A stretch of DNA of 64,000 nt. Source: Epiperipatus broadwayi (Eukaryota; Onychophora; Udeonychophora; Euonychophora; Peripatidae). Position numbers and translations under genes: made by a program. Within the stretch, counting starts at the first letter, position 1. Each line of letters begins with the position of its first letter. The notes beneath the pieces are model-generated. The model was not told the origin of the DNA. It saw nothing but the letters and a program-made list of their open reading frames with translations, and made no database searches. The DNA lies in assembly GCA_028023455.1 (NCBI GenBank), contig JAQFVV010012416.1, positions 9,181,967 to 9,245,966 on the forward strand, read 5' to 3'. Positions 23,526 to 35,680 of the stretch are shown here, in pieces.

Positions 23526-23951
23526 AATTTTCAAAATATCAAGATAGTATTGAACATCTTGGATATATTAAGATTCTATCCTGGTTTGACTAATAATTGG
23601 TAATGTTTAAAATTGATGAAAGAGGTTTCACTGAAAATGATCCTATCAGTCATTATATTTTACAATTTGTTATTATATGGATCATTAACATTTTATTTCA
23701 CAATTAAATTAATCATATGGTTAGTTGCTTGGAAGCTCATGTGACATATTTGACTTTAATACAGTTCATCATTCGACAACAATATTAAACTGCATAGGAA
23801 TAATTCAATGAAATAAGCTAAGTAAAGGACATATCAATATTGTGATTCTCACATCATATCCTTGCACATATAATTACATATATTCTTGCATAATTCACCA
23901 TAAACAAGATATTCAAAACTAGAAAGCATATTTTGTTGGAAGAAGCAGTAA

Positions 23952-24805
23952 TCCGATTAAGTTAAATAATTTTACTTTTGGGAAATGTATGTATTCAAGC
24001 ACAAGTGTGTGTGCGGCGCAACTGCTCCCAAAAGCTGATAATACAAATACAAATAGCTAACTAAAAATATTAAAACAGCTGAGCGCTTTCAAAGGATCTT
24101 GCCTTCATTATCATAGCTTGCTTACGTTTAAATTTATGCAAATATGCTAATTCCATCTTTTTGATAGAGAAAAACACGTGTCCTTCCTGTTTATGGCATC
24201 GCTGTCGCGAGAGATAAATAAAGCCTCTTTGATCTTTCTTTTGAGGTCATGTCTCTCTCTACATACGATGGTAGGATTGTCCGGAATGCACTCATGGTGA
24301 CTTGTGCAGTGGTGCTGATAAAAAACTGAATAAGTAGAAGGATCGTTGCGAGCTCTATTGTATGAATACTTGTGTTGTGCCAATCGTGTGGCCAAAGATG
24401 CTCTGCTTTCCCCATAATATGTGCCTTTGCAATAGTTATTTGGACAAGCAATGTTATATACTGTATGGGGGGTCTGTAACAGTGGAGTTTGATCTTTGGT
24501 ATTGTTAATTAGATTGTTAGAATTTGGAGGGGTTCGAAAACAGAGCTGATATTTGTTGTTAAAGATGGAATGTAGTTTCTTGTGTAAATTGGGTATGTAT
24601 GGAAGTAATAACCTGGGTTTATCCTGTTTTTCCTCTATCAAAAAGATGGAATTAGCATATTTGCATAAATTTAAACGTAAGCAAGCTATGATTATGAAGG
24701 CAAGATCCTTTGAAAGCGCTCAGCTGTTTTAATATTTTTAGTTAGCTATTTGTATTTGTATTATCAGCTTTTGGGAGCAGTTGCGCCGCACACGCACTTG
24801 TGCTT
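23952..24805 (-). mobile_element. Compact Penelope-like element: GIY-YIG ORF between inverted arms
   Basis: An 854-bp unit is bracketed by an exact 13-bp direct repeat (GAAGAAGCAGTAA at 23939-23951 and 24806-24818), which behaves like a target-site duplication. Inside, the left arm (about 23994-24178) and right arm (about 24622-24808) are inverted copies of about 180 bp with only two or three mismatches that I can see. The right arm runs 3 bp into the second direct repeat. The arms enclose a GIY-YIG endonuclease ORF of the Penelope type. The reverse transcriptase that normally precedes the endonuclease is absent. Penelope-like elements are known to have LTR-like flanks in direct or inverted orientation, so the architecture fits the class, but this one is endonuclease-only. 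Confidence 0.75.
24147..24641 (-). CDS. GIY-YIG endonuclease domain of a Penelope-like retroelement
   Basis: This is an open frame of up to 164 codons. Residues 11-60 (LLLPYIPNLHKKL, then FRTPPNSNNLI and a KDQT..L segment) are the linker that in Penelope-like elements joins the reverse transcriptase to the endonuclease. Residues 61-90 (VYNIACPNNYCKGTYYGES, then R86 and H90) are the GIY-YIG core, with VYNI for the GIY half and YYG for the YIG half. Two cysteines (66, 71) sit before it, as in this family. KEALFI near residue 137-142 holds the likely catalytic Glu. The stop codon lies within the left inverted arm and the frame stays open upstream into the right arm. The start shown is not a convincing ATG (the codon there reads TTG), so the frame is a fragment of a larger protein. 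Confidence 0.85.
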   Translation of the reverse strand: MIEEKQDKPRLLLPYIPNLHKKLHSIFNNKYQLCFRTPPNSNNLINNTKDQTPLLQTPHTVYNIACPNNYCKGTYYGESRASLATRLAQHKYSYNRARNDPSTYSVFYQHHCTSHHECIPDNPTIVCRERHDLKRKIKEALFISRDSDAINRKDTCFSLSKRWN

Positions 24806-25743
24806 GAAGAAGCAGTAAGTAAAATTAATTATTAAAAATTGATAGTTTAATACAAACTTTTACCAGTCATTGTTAACAATGACAATTATATTAATCGTGA
24901 CAAGTCAAACACTTCGTTAACGCCTAAAGGCTATTGCAGATCTAATGGATTTGGCTAAATAATGTAACTAAACCCATTAATGATGAGAAAAGTATTTTGG
25001 AAGAAATTTTAATATCAGTTTATCACAGAATTCAACAAACTTATTTCTAAAAAAAAAAAATCTGTATAAAAAAAGACGTTTCCACCAATTACACAAATTT
25101 ATGTTTTGAATGCAATGACTGTGAGGGGCTCAATTGTTAAAAGGAGGAGGATAGCTGAGAAGGAAGATAAATCTAAGCTTGATACGGTTTTCAATAAATA
25201 ACGTTCATTGAATTAAAATTTTAACATTGAAATTTGATCATTTAAAGTATAACGTTCTATTTATGAATAATATAATAATCAGTTGTAAACTATTTTAAAA
25301 ATCAATAAATTAATTTTATATATATAAAAATCATTACGATCCATAATTTAAAAAATGAAAATTATTTATTACAACATAAAAAAATAATAATCGAAGAACA
25401 GAAACTTTTTGTAGAAAATTATCTAATCACTACAACCTAATTTACGAGTATTAATCTTCCTGCACTCATTCATTTGATAAAAATGTCTTTAAAATAAATC
25501 CATTAATGATTATCAAAAATCATTTATCACGCTAACGATTATTACATTATTTTTAGCCTAGTATATAAACTTTAAACTTAATTAAAGATTAATATTCTTA
25601 CTAAATATAACCATAAGATATCATTATTTTAACTTAGTTGATTCAGCGATTCTCGACCAGTGGGGTGCACAACCTAAGGGAGGAACGCAAAAAAATAAGG
25701 GGGGAGGAAGGCGCAAAGACATGAAAAGTTGACAAAAAAAATT

Positions 25744-25828
25744 GGAGCGACAGCTGCTTTACAAGCAGTTGTCCCGGGTTAGCGGGTTCGCATTCCGGCT
25801 GATGCTATGACACACGAGGAAAAAAAAT
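25744..25828 (+). repeat. tRNA-derived SINE-like copy, 5' part missing
   Basis: CTGCTTTACAAGCAG forms an anticodon-like stem with a 7-base loop TTTACAA (anticodon position TAC, valine if it were a tRNA). CCCGGGTTAGCGGGTTCGC holds a B-box-like block. GGCTGATGCTATGACAC and an A8 tail end the copy. The A box is missing. It cannot be a working tRNA gene because the acceptor 5' strand is gone and the T arm is disrupted. Confidence 0.7.
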
Positions 25829-26819
25829 CCTAATTATAGAAACCAAAATAAGAGATATTCTGTTAATATAAAAATAAAACGTCACCTTTAAAAATTGCTA
25901 AATACATTTAACATTTAGTTTGGTTATTCGTTTCTTGATATGAAATGTCACTTTTATACATGATTATCACCATCATTAAATCACATAATTTGCTGCCACT
26001 GATGTACATCATAATATCAGTAAAATAAGTGACCATTTTTATCATTAGATGATAGAAATATGTTATATATTCTAAGAATTTTAATATCCTGGATCACATA
26101 AAAACATAACACAAAAGGTATTTTGATATTAATTACTTAGGACACCAAAAATCATTGGAAGGGTGGCGTGATTAAAACTGATATGGAAATTTGAGTCTCA
26201 AATACTAAAAAGATTACAATCAGCTGCTTAACTCCTTTTTTTCTCTTTCCACAACACTTCAGAGTTATGAATAAAGATATAAGAAAATAACTTTGGCTTA
26301 AGAAATAATTGTGACACTCATTAACAATATTTAAATAAAAGTATTGTTTTCAAATGAATGGGCACAAGAACTTTGGCATATGTAAATCAAGTTTTAGTAA
26401 TTTATGTGGATAAATACTAAACAAAAATGAGGAAGAATTGAAGAATATTGGGCCAACTAGAAATACATCTTGGTTTTGTATTGTTGAATTTATTCATATT
26501 TTAAAAATATGTGCAGAAAGAAGAAAGTTCTAAAAATATATCTAAAATTATCTAATTTGATTATAAATGCTTTATCTGTTATAATCATTCATGTTATTCC
26601 AAATTGTTATATGAGATATAATTCTTCAGAAATAATATCAGATTTTTAAATTTTCTTAGGATTTGTTAATATATCTACATTTTGTTTCAAAGAATTTTAT
26701 TAATCAAAGGTTACATAAAGTCCCCTCCCCCACATACATAGGATAATAATAGGACTTAATGGTATGTGGAATTTCACATCCTATATATAAAATCCATATG
26801 AATGTATGTTTGTCTGTAA

Positions 26820-27600
26820 TGCTGTCAAGTGTCAAATTCACAATCAATTAAAAAAACTATTACGCTTGTCCATAACACTGTCGAAGGAAGTAATTCCACC
26901 ATTAATAAACTGGAATTTTTTTACAAAGCATTTTATGAAAAGGAAGTAATTCCTTCTTTATATTTAAGAGGCTTAATTTGATTATGAGCATTTTATTCAA
27001 AGCAAGTAATTCCGCAAAGCAAAAAAAAAAAAATTGTTAAAGCAACCAATTAAATAAAACTATTACACAAACAACAACCTTTCCATATGCTAGTACATTT
27101 GTTAGAAAGTAATTCTGCAAAGCAAGCAAAATTTGTTAAAGCAACAAATTAAAAAAACTATTACAAAACAGCACCCTTTCCATAGGCTGGGTACATTTCT
27201 GAATTCCAAAAAATATATATGGTATTTTGATAAAACATTTTGAAGAAAAAAACAGTTGGAAAAAAATCAGTACATGTGCTTTTAACTATTATACAATCTC
27301 GTATTTAAATCCCAAAGAAAATATGATTACAGTACATAAATTCATGTTTGAAATGTGATATTTAATGAGAAAGAAAAAATAGATGCTATAGTATTGCATT
27401 TATATTTAGTTTTGGTTAGCGTATAATTGAAGTCATGTAGTTTGATATCACGTAGTTTGCTGTTCTATAGTAATACCATGCATGATAGAAATTTATTAAA
27501 GTAACCAATTAAAAAAAAGTAATACCATGCATGATAGAAAGTAACCAATTAAAAACAAATATTACAAAAATTACGCCTTTTCATAGGCCTAGTAAAAACT
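26820..27600. repeat. Degenerate repeat cluster, period about 107 bp
   Basis: The blocks AAGTAATTC(C/T)GCAAAGCAA, TTGTTAAAGCAACAAATTAA, AACTATTACA and CCTTTCCATA(G/T)GCT recur near 26850, 27000, 27110 and 27500. Two units at 27002 and 27110 are clearest. Just left (26780-26815) is TATATAAAATCC..ATGTTTGTCTGT, which resembles the start of some Helitron or other mobile elements, but no ends can be shown. Confidence 0.55.
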
Positions 27601-28214
27601 TATAATCATATATTTTATATATTTACATTAAAGTGAAAAGTAATGTAATAATTACTAGTGTTTCTTATAATTAGAGATTTATATATTACGTATTTCATAT
27701 ATATATATATATAGTGCAATTCCTCTTTTTTCAAATTTTTCATTCTAATTAATCACAAAATCTATTAACAAACTCGGACTTATACAAACCTTCATATCAT
27801 CAAAAAACTACTTGTAAATGAATATAGCCATTCCAATTTCAGAGGCGGGGAGGGGGGGGATAAAAAAGTTACAGTTATATTTTCATACATATTTTGCATA
27901 CTGAAAGAAAAAAAAGATTGGAGTCAGAATTGCTTTTTGCATTATGAATAAAAATGTCTTTACACAAACACATAATCCTATTTATGTAAGTGCATGAAAT
28001 AAGTCAAAGACATAAGATGCTCGTAATGGCTAGGTCCTATATTAACTTAATTAAGAGACTGATAATAATGAGATTAAAAAAAAAGTGTTAAAAAAATAAT
28101 ACAATAAATTTCATTTCAAAAAAACTTATTATTATTTAAATACATGTATATTTTCTATACTAAATTTAATGTAATTATAAAAAATTTGATATTCAAATTT
28201 TCAAACTATCTACA

Positions 28215-28645
28215 GCTATCCGATCCATCCTATACAACCGATACACATGACCACATACATGTAAAAAAAATAAATGATCTCCAATATACGCATTTCATGC
28301 TGAACCAGCATTCATCAGTTGATCCAGATCACCATCTCCGCCACATATATACAATCAGTGTATGGGAGATAATACGGACCAAGTGATGAGTGCTGGTTCA
28401 GCATAAAATATATATATTGGGGATCATTTTTCTTTTTCACATGTGGTCATGTGTAATGGTTGCATAAGATGAAACTCTAATCCTGGCCATCTTTGTTGAT
28501 TTATATATTTTACAAAAACTAAAATAGGCAATTAATAGCATATTAATCTAACAAATATTCGGCAATTAAAACAAATGTTACTGAAACCCTAACCTATTGA
28601 ATAGCCTAGGGAGTTTGAAAGTCTGAGTTCAAATCCCTTATAATT
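28215..28645. mobile_element. Foldback element, family FB-A, copy 3
   Basis: The core arms pair ACACATGACCACATACATG (about 28238) with the inverse of CACATGTGGTCATGTGTAAT (about 28439), and include ATAAATGATCTCCAATATA and TTTCATGCTGAACCAGCATT. The right end near 28620-28643 (TCTGAGTTCAAATCCCTTAT) matches the right end of the 8.8-kb copy, so about 130 bp seems inserted in the right flank. The 80-codon frame at 28144-28386 is a chance product of this repeat. Confidence 0.7.
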
Positions 28646-30684
28646 ATATTTCAGCTTTTCTTTATAAATAAATGAGTAATAATCAAATTCCTTAATTACT
28701 CAGATGTTCATAAAAAATTTGAGTACCAGAAGTGACAAATATGGATATGATCTATGGGCTTTGAACTCCAGATTCAATGTACTACAATTTTTGTTCAAAT
28801 ATGATACACTTTTCAAATTAGACATTTTGTGTAATCATTCAGCATATTCACTCATAGAATTCACTATTGTGTTTGGCATTTATTTAGATGAAATTACTAA
28901 ATGAATATTGTACTGAAATTACGATTAGTAATAGGAAGGTTTATTCTTTGAAAGATGGAAGACAAATTTAACAACATAGTAAATAAAAATGATTAAATTT
29001 AGAGAAATCATGGGATAAAACAAATATCTCTAAAACTATAAGATATGATGATTAAAAGTGTGTGGGGGGGGGGCTGAAAACTAATTCAGAAAATTGGAAA
29101 TAATAACGCGAATTGCAAAATGGAAAGCCGTTACACAAGTTATATTTTAAGAAAGATGTTTACTGTAATATAAGTTGCTCTGTGTTGCCTTGGATCTACT
29201 TAAAGGAGGAAAAGAAGTAGGAAAGAAATAAGTAAATTAATAATCTTAAAAAATTTAAAGACTAGTTAAGAGTGTTTGCAGAGTAAGGCAAATATCAAAA
29301 GCTTGAAAACGATCATCTAAATTGATGGGAAAAGGATTAAAGCAGTCTTTTCGCAGCTAACTAATGATGGTAACATATATACACACACATACACGCTAGC
29401 GAATCTAATCTCAAATAATATTAATTACTTAGTGCGGTGACAGCTAAGGAACTATATCAATCATTTCTTGAATTGATTGTCTGAATAATCAAGCATTCAG
29501 TACCTATATATAAATGCAATTAAAAATATATTATTTTTTTAATATGAAAAGACATCGTTAATTTCACAAGATTTATTATGTTTAGATGGAAAAAATTGTA
29601 TTTATTAAAATGTTTTTAGCAATCCAAAAAAATATTGCAAATAATGGTTATAATTTTCTTTTTGTTCAAAAATCAAAGTCAATTATTAATTGACCAATAA
29701 TTTAATTTTTATTCTTGGTTCATTTTATAATTTATATAAAAAAATTCACCAAAGCAAATGTAACCATGGCAACTGAAAATGGGGGATATTGCTTAGCAAC
29801 TGAAGTAAAGAAATTGATTTTTAAAAAAATTATACATGCATGGCTGTAGTTGTATGATTGCTAAAGACTTAAGACAAACTGTATAATTTATTACGTAGGG
29901 GGTAATACCTTTCTAAATAGAAACATTTATTATTTTTTTTTTGGACCGTTTATTTTTCAAGGGCAAGCGATTAAAAATTGTTATTCACAAAAAATTCTTA
30001 CATGAATTTGCATTTATTGGACAACTAATTTTCTGAAAATTCCATATTCAAAGACTTAAAAAAAAAGTGTGTTGCTATTGAAAATATTAATGTAAAAATT
30101 AAAAAAAATGCATATATATATAAACACATACAGAAACATTACATATATGCACATTCATAAAAAGAAAACAGAGAATTATATATTTTTTAAAAATGTATTG
30201 TTTCTATTTTTTCTAACAAACCGCTTAAAATTCACAGATTAAAACAATTTAGGAAATCTGTATTTAGCGATTTCAGAAACGTCAGGAAATCAACACTTAA
30301 AAAAAAAATTGCAAATACATATATCTAAAAATCAATTGTTGAAAAGCACTCCGCATGTACCTTTTTGTTATCGAAGATTCCCGATCAGGAATCTCTTATC
30401 ACAGGACAAAATTCCCCAAAATAGTGTATGATTATTAAGCATATTCCCTATCTCAAAATCAGGCTCATAATTTAAAAGAATCTGTTCACAATGCTATCTT
30501 ATATTTAATGCATCTTCTGAAATAAATCATCAATATACTAATACAAATTTTGAATATCTACCACAAAATGATCTGCCAACTGTTTGTTTGTTTGTTAATT
30601 AGAAAATAATTTACTTAGAACAGCAGATAATGAAAGCTAGCTGCCCCAGGTTAAGAGTTAAAGAAATTCCACACATTTTCACCT

Positions 30685-30770
30685 AAACATCCATTCAAAA
30701 TATATTATATGTGTTTTATGAAGCATGTTTTCTATTAAACACAGTTACTCCAGAAAACATGCTTGTAAAA
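30685..30770. repeat. Short imperfect hairpin
   Basis: GTTTTATGAAGCATGTTTTCT (about 30713) pairs with AGAAAACATGCTTGTAAAAC (about 30754) around a spacer of roughly 20 bases. This might be a small decayed MITE. Confidence 0.45.
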
Positions 30771-31585
30771 CATCTTTCACTCATGAAAACATTCATTTCA
30801 ATATATATGTGTGTGTATTTATTGTATATATACTATATATTGATATAAGATTTGAAATACCAGGCACTCTTATACTTGGAGCCCAATTGATATATATATA
30901 ATATAAAATAAAGAGCATGCCAATAGCTCTAAACAAGCTTTTTTCTTTATGTATTAACATTGTGTTTATTATAATAAGAGCATAAATTAAAAACTAAAAT
31001 GCAGAGATAGAATTAAATTATATAAAATAAAAAATCATCTGGAAATGTCCACATGAAAATCCACTGCTATTGGAAATTTTTTCAGAACTATTCACATTGG
31101 TCACTCCAGATAAACATTTTGTAAACATTTTAATGATCCCATTCTAGTAAAAATAGAAAAGTAAATAGAGCAAGTCCCCCCCCCCCCTTATTTGTCTCTT
31201 TCCATTCTTGACTCAGAGTAAAGTAATCATCAGATAGCATCAAGAATGTTTTTCTTTGGGGAAACAGTTTGCCTCCTTATGTGTCAAAGCTGATTTAGAA
31301 AACTCTGTAAGAAAGAGCAGTTTAAGACCATGGAGTTTTGTCCCCAATATACGAATATTTAAATATAAATGTATTCGTCAAGTTACTACTAGCTTGTGGT
31401 ATGACTGTATTCTGTGTACCTTTTGTTAATAATACACAATTTTTGCAGTTTATATTTTATCTATAAATAAAGTTTTGTGCATATTCTTGTATATATATTT
31501 CTATGTTAAATAAAACGATAACTCAAATTATATCAAAAACCAAGCTAAGCTTATGTTTTTTTGCTTTTTTTTTCAAGTTAAGAAA

Positions 31586-31702
31586 TTATTTGTCTGCCCG
31601 TTGGCAGCTGACATCCTTGGACATAATATCAAAATTTTGGGCTTCATCTTGCAGCTGCAGAAAAGGCAGAAGAACTTTATAATATGCCTTAAAGTCATAG
31701 TA
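31586..31702 (-). pseudogene. Unrecognised 38-codon coding-like fragment
   Basis: The minus strand holds a short frame running from YYDFKAYYKVLLPFL through LQLQDEAQNFD and MSKDVSCQRADK to a stop. Its composition (QDEAQ, KDV, CQRAD) is unlike the Phe/Ile/Lys/Asn-rich chance ORFs around it. An acceptor-like tctgcag lies inside it, before CTGCAAG. It is bounded upstream by an in-frame TAA, and an A-rich run follows about 10 bp after the stop. It may be a piece of a decayed transposon or retrocopy. No function can be given. Confidence 0.25.
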
Positions 31703-32130
31703 TTAACAATATATTAATCAATAAAAAGGCTTAATATAGGTGGATACTTATAAAGATTAATTATCCTATCGTAATAAAAAAAACCAATACAATTATACAC
31801 ATTTGAAGTATAATATTTCAGAAAAGAGAATTACCCACAAATCAGGCTTGTAAAAGTATTCAAATAATTTATGTTACATAATGTTCAGATGCCAGAAGTA
31901 ATAGAGCTGAATTATGATTCATGGGCATTTATTCTCAAACCCACCTCTCTTGCAATGTATGATATATTTGGATATATTGCTGGTTCATAGATTATTTTAT
32001 ATAGTCAATCCAAAATTCATTTTTAAGTTTTTGTTGCTGTTATTTTGTCTCCTTTTTTCTAGAATTAAAATGGCGTGTGCATTTGTGAGCAGCTTGTTAA
32101 TAATAAATAATATATACCCACAATTTATGT

Positions 32131-32200
32131 ACATCACATGATCACTATTTCCTATGATAAATACAAGCTGTTAAACAGCAGCAAACTCTCCATACAGGCA
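32131..32200 (+). repeat. R400 end fragment
   Basis: ACATCACATGATCACTATTTCCTATG and GCAAACTCTCCATACAG match the 5' half of the plus-sense R400 unit. Truncated after that. Confidence 0.65.
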
Positions 32201-35200
32201 GGATAATTTTCCTGTTTAATGTACATGCAGATATGTAAAAAACAAGTTGTTCAATAATAAATGTTTAAATTGAAACAAAAATATAGTTGATATATGAGAG
32301 TAAGGTAAACTTCAGCTTCTCAACTTGAAACTAAAAATTCTTGAATAAATTCTTTATTTATATATTAGGATCACTGAAGTCTAGAATATTATTTATTGTA
32401 TATCCCACATATTGATATTTTGAAGATATATTTAAGAGCCATAATCAGAAGTGGATTGATGACAAGTAGCAGTTTTCTATATTTTTAACATAATGGTAGA
32501 ATGGCAAATGTGAAATAAAGATATTCCCAGAATGATTCTCAATAAAATAAAAATAAAAAATATCAATTTGATTGATGAAATGGCAGATTGCAGCTGTTCA
32601 AAGTCATTGAATCCCAGTCCAGTTATGCTACTTTCATCGCTCAAACTTCTTAAGAATTCCTGAGCAATAAATCATTTGATTATTTATTTAATCAACACAT
32701 GTATTGTAATCCACATATGAGGGTGGAAAACAGTCTTAAATTACCCACAAATCTTATTAACAGTATTAAAATATTAACTTTCATCGGATTTTGTGCAAAT
32801 TACGTAAACTAATCAGCTTATAGGTATAGACAATTCAGTGATATTTTTTCCTGCTATGAAATTCTTAACAACATTGTGCAACAGAGTATATATGCAAGAA
32901 TTACATCTTAATAAAAAATTAGAAACTTGAACAGAAAGCAAATAATGCGACCAAAATGCTTTATACTTTGATGAGATGCGAACTAAAGATGTTGCTCAAG
33001 ACCTCTCTAAATTAGACAAAGTTATTATAAATTATGAGAGCCTCAGCCCTTGATTAACAAGAGCTGCTATCCAATACAATTGATTTCACATTAAAACTTC
33101 TGTTTAGTATATTCGAAAACCATCTGCTATAAGCTTGAATAATGTCCCCAGAAGTTCTGGCTTATTCAACGAGGAATTTTCATACCTAATTACTGCTCCT
33201 AAAAGTATTTGTTAAATGTAAGCCAAATTGTTTATACAAATAAATCAATAATATTTCCTTTACTCTTTTTTTGTATGTATGTTTCCATGCACATTACGCA
33301 TCAGAAACCATACCATCACGTGTTGATATTTAGGAAGAACTTTTTTTGAAATGTAATATGGGAAAGTGCTCAACCTATGATATGTCTGTATCTTTCCACA
33401 TTTAACTTCGTAATCACAAACAGTGGCTAATGGGGGGAGGGATAGCTTATATGTGGGCTACGAAATAGCTATCTTAAAAGAATGATAACTATTTTCAAAA
33501 ACTTTACTTCAGACTATGTCACAAGTTTAACTTAAGAAATGTACATGCCATTTAGGAAATACTCCTAAAGTCATCATTGTATCTATTGTTAATACTAGTT
33601 ATTTTTTTGAACTACAGAACATGTAGACTCACCTTCTTCAGAATCACGAAGAACTCATTAATGTTCTTGAATAAAAAAAACCATAAGTGAAATAAAATAG
33701 GAATCACAATCATAAGCTACAACAGCCTTAGACACATCTATTCCTCCAATAATTGCAATGATCTTCACACATAACCATACCTGACACATCAATTTTTCTC
33801 TTAACTCTTGATAGTTTGTATTTAGAAATTCAAGCTTCTATCACCACACTGGTATTCACATCTCTACTAATAGTAATATCTTATGCTTTTCAATTTATCA
33901 TGTATATTTTTTTCTATTTCATTACGGATCACAATCTTCTCATGGCTTACACTATTCTGTATTTCCTTTTCTAGAACCAATTACAAAAGATAGCAATAAA
34001 CTAAGAGCTTTATTATTACAAGTGGATTCTAAACTTTAGAACTATAATAAAAGTTTTTACTCGAAAAAATATATACCATGAACACTATCAAAGAATACAT
34101 CATGAATAATACATAATGATTCTTGAATATTCCAATAAGACAATCAATGATAAAGGTTTCAGTATTCTCAGTTCTAAACATACCAAATAGTTTATGCAAT
34201 CTTCAAATAAATTCTTCACTGCTTTTCCTTTCTATAAAAAGAATGCTAAGAAACGTTTTAAATAATCAATACTACAAGTTTGCTATATAATACAGATAGA
34301 TATTTTATATGTACAAGATTAGTCAAAGTCTAAAAAAACCATAAATAGTTTATACTAATCTAGCATTAATTATATTGAAAATTCAAATCCACTTATAAAA
34401 AAAGTAGGAAGATCATGACTTTAATAACACATTGAATTCAAACAAATTTATTGATCCAGTCTTTCTAAACGTTACTTCACATTCTCAGTTCAGTAAAGCT
34501 TGACATCTCTTTACTGAATATTTTTATTCACATAAATAGACTCAAACCTGCAACAATATTAGAATTTATTAATAATGACATCATATTTTTAAAAAAAATA
34601 GTCATCATATTATCTTACATTATCAACAATTAAATAGCTATGTATTTGACTTACCATTACTATACTGTAGCTTTCATCTATATTTGCTTTAGGATATATA
34701 TTCATTTTTAATACTATTTTTAGACTAATCAGTTAATGCACGATCCAAATGAAATTCAATCCAAACCCTTGAAACTTTACAATAAGATCACTCTCTGGTG
34801 ATTTTTAAATCATGTCTTTATTATTAGCCTGTAATTTTCCCTACAGACTTACATATCTCGTTTTCTATTTCTAACCCTTTTTTGGATAACAAAAGTATCC
34901 ACCCCCCATATCATTACAATATTATGTGTTTTTTTTTTTCAATAATCCATTATTCTATTTGGAAAATATACCTGTCATTTTCCAATCTTATCTCCATCAA
35001 CCAATTATTTACAAGAATTTAATAAATATTCTTATTATACATAGTTCTAATATAATATATATTCCATTACATCTCACTTTACCACCAAAACAATAAACTC
35101 TCATATTCCATCCATTCTTTATGTCTTTTTAAATCTAAAAGCTTAATTGTGGTAATATAAAGTTTAATGTAAAACAGTTATGGAAATCGGAAAGTATCCA

Positions 35201-35566
35201 AGTTTGATTTCCATGCTCATATGATACTTTTCCTAAAATATTAAACTTTACTGTTATTTTGACTCACTTAAAATTAAATTTGCCTACAAAGTGTCATTGA
35301 AAATACATGTCTTACGAAACACATCACCATTTTTAAAAATACTGTGCTACATCATCATTGGTAGAAGTTTGCCATCTTTTATGATAATTTAATATAATAA
35401 TTTATATTTAAAACTACTTCCTAAATAATAAAGTCTCTTACATTATAAAAATACATAATTGCTTAATTAAAAACAAAACATGCACACAAATATAAAAATA
35501 TATATAATTAAACAAACTAAAATAAAATAAAACTAATAATTTATGTTTCACAAAATCACAATTTAC

Positions 35567-35680
35567 CTTATTTGAATCTAGATCTACGAGCCAAACATCG
35601 TCTGGCATTTTAAAATGTTTCTTGTAAAGAAAAAAACTAGCAGGCACTCCAATGATATATGGTGTAGGAGCTAGAAGAAG
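35567..35680 (-). CDS. MADD: MADD exon, cDENN to dDENN region
   Basis: This is a 114-bp exon of 38 codons, phase 0 to phase 0, with acceptor ttttag and donor AAG|gtaaat. The peptide begins [17 protein letters not shown] and continues with [16 protein letters not shown]. It is among the most conserved stretches of the MADD family and follows the 52-kb exon directly (AEQ then LLLAP), as expected for the family. The open frame runs on a short way past the donor, but that continuation is lysine- and phenylalanine-rich intron sequence with no family match. The intron upstream of it is the largest in the window, about 16.3 kb. Confidence 0.95.

Larger units (their letters stand above)
24819..35566. 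other. MADD intron, larger part (to 35566)
   Basis: Besides the listed SINE, foldback, tandem cluster and fragments, most of this is AT-rich with no gene. Weak coding-like text on the minus strand near 32580-32660 (QEFLRSLSDESSITGL, ending LQSA) and a long stretch of ordered but unreadable sequence at 33700-34900 may be old transposon remains. Confidence 0.6.

Noticed and set aside
28144-28386. 80-codon plus-strand frame
   Set aside because: It lies within a foldback repeat and its text is explained by that repeat; no family motif.
32560-32660. Minus-strand coding-like text after an AG (EFLRSLSDESSITGL)
   Set aside because: A single short stretch, no partner exon and no known family; noted in the intron entry only.
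33700-34900. Possible LINE in antisense
   Set aside because: I could not place any catalytic or conserved motif in a consistent order.
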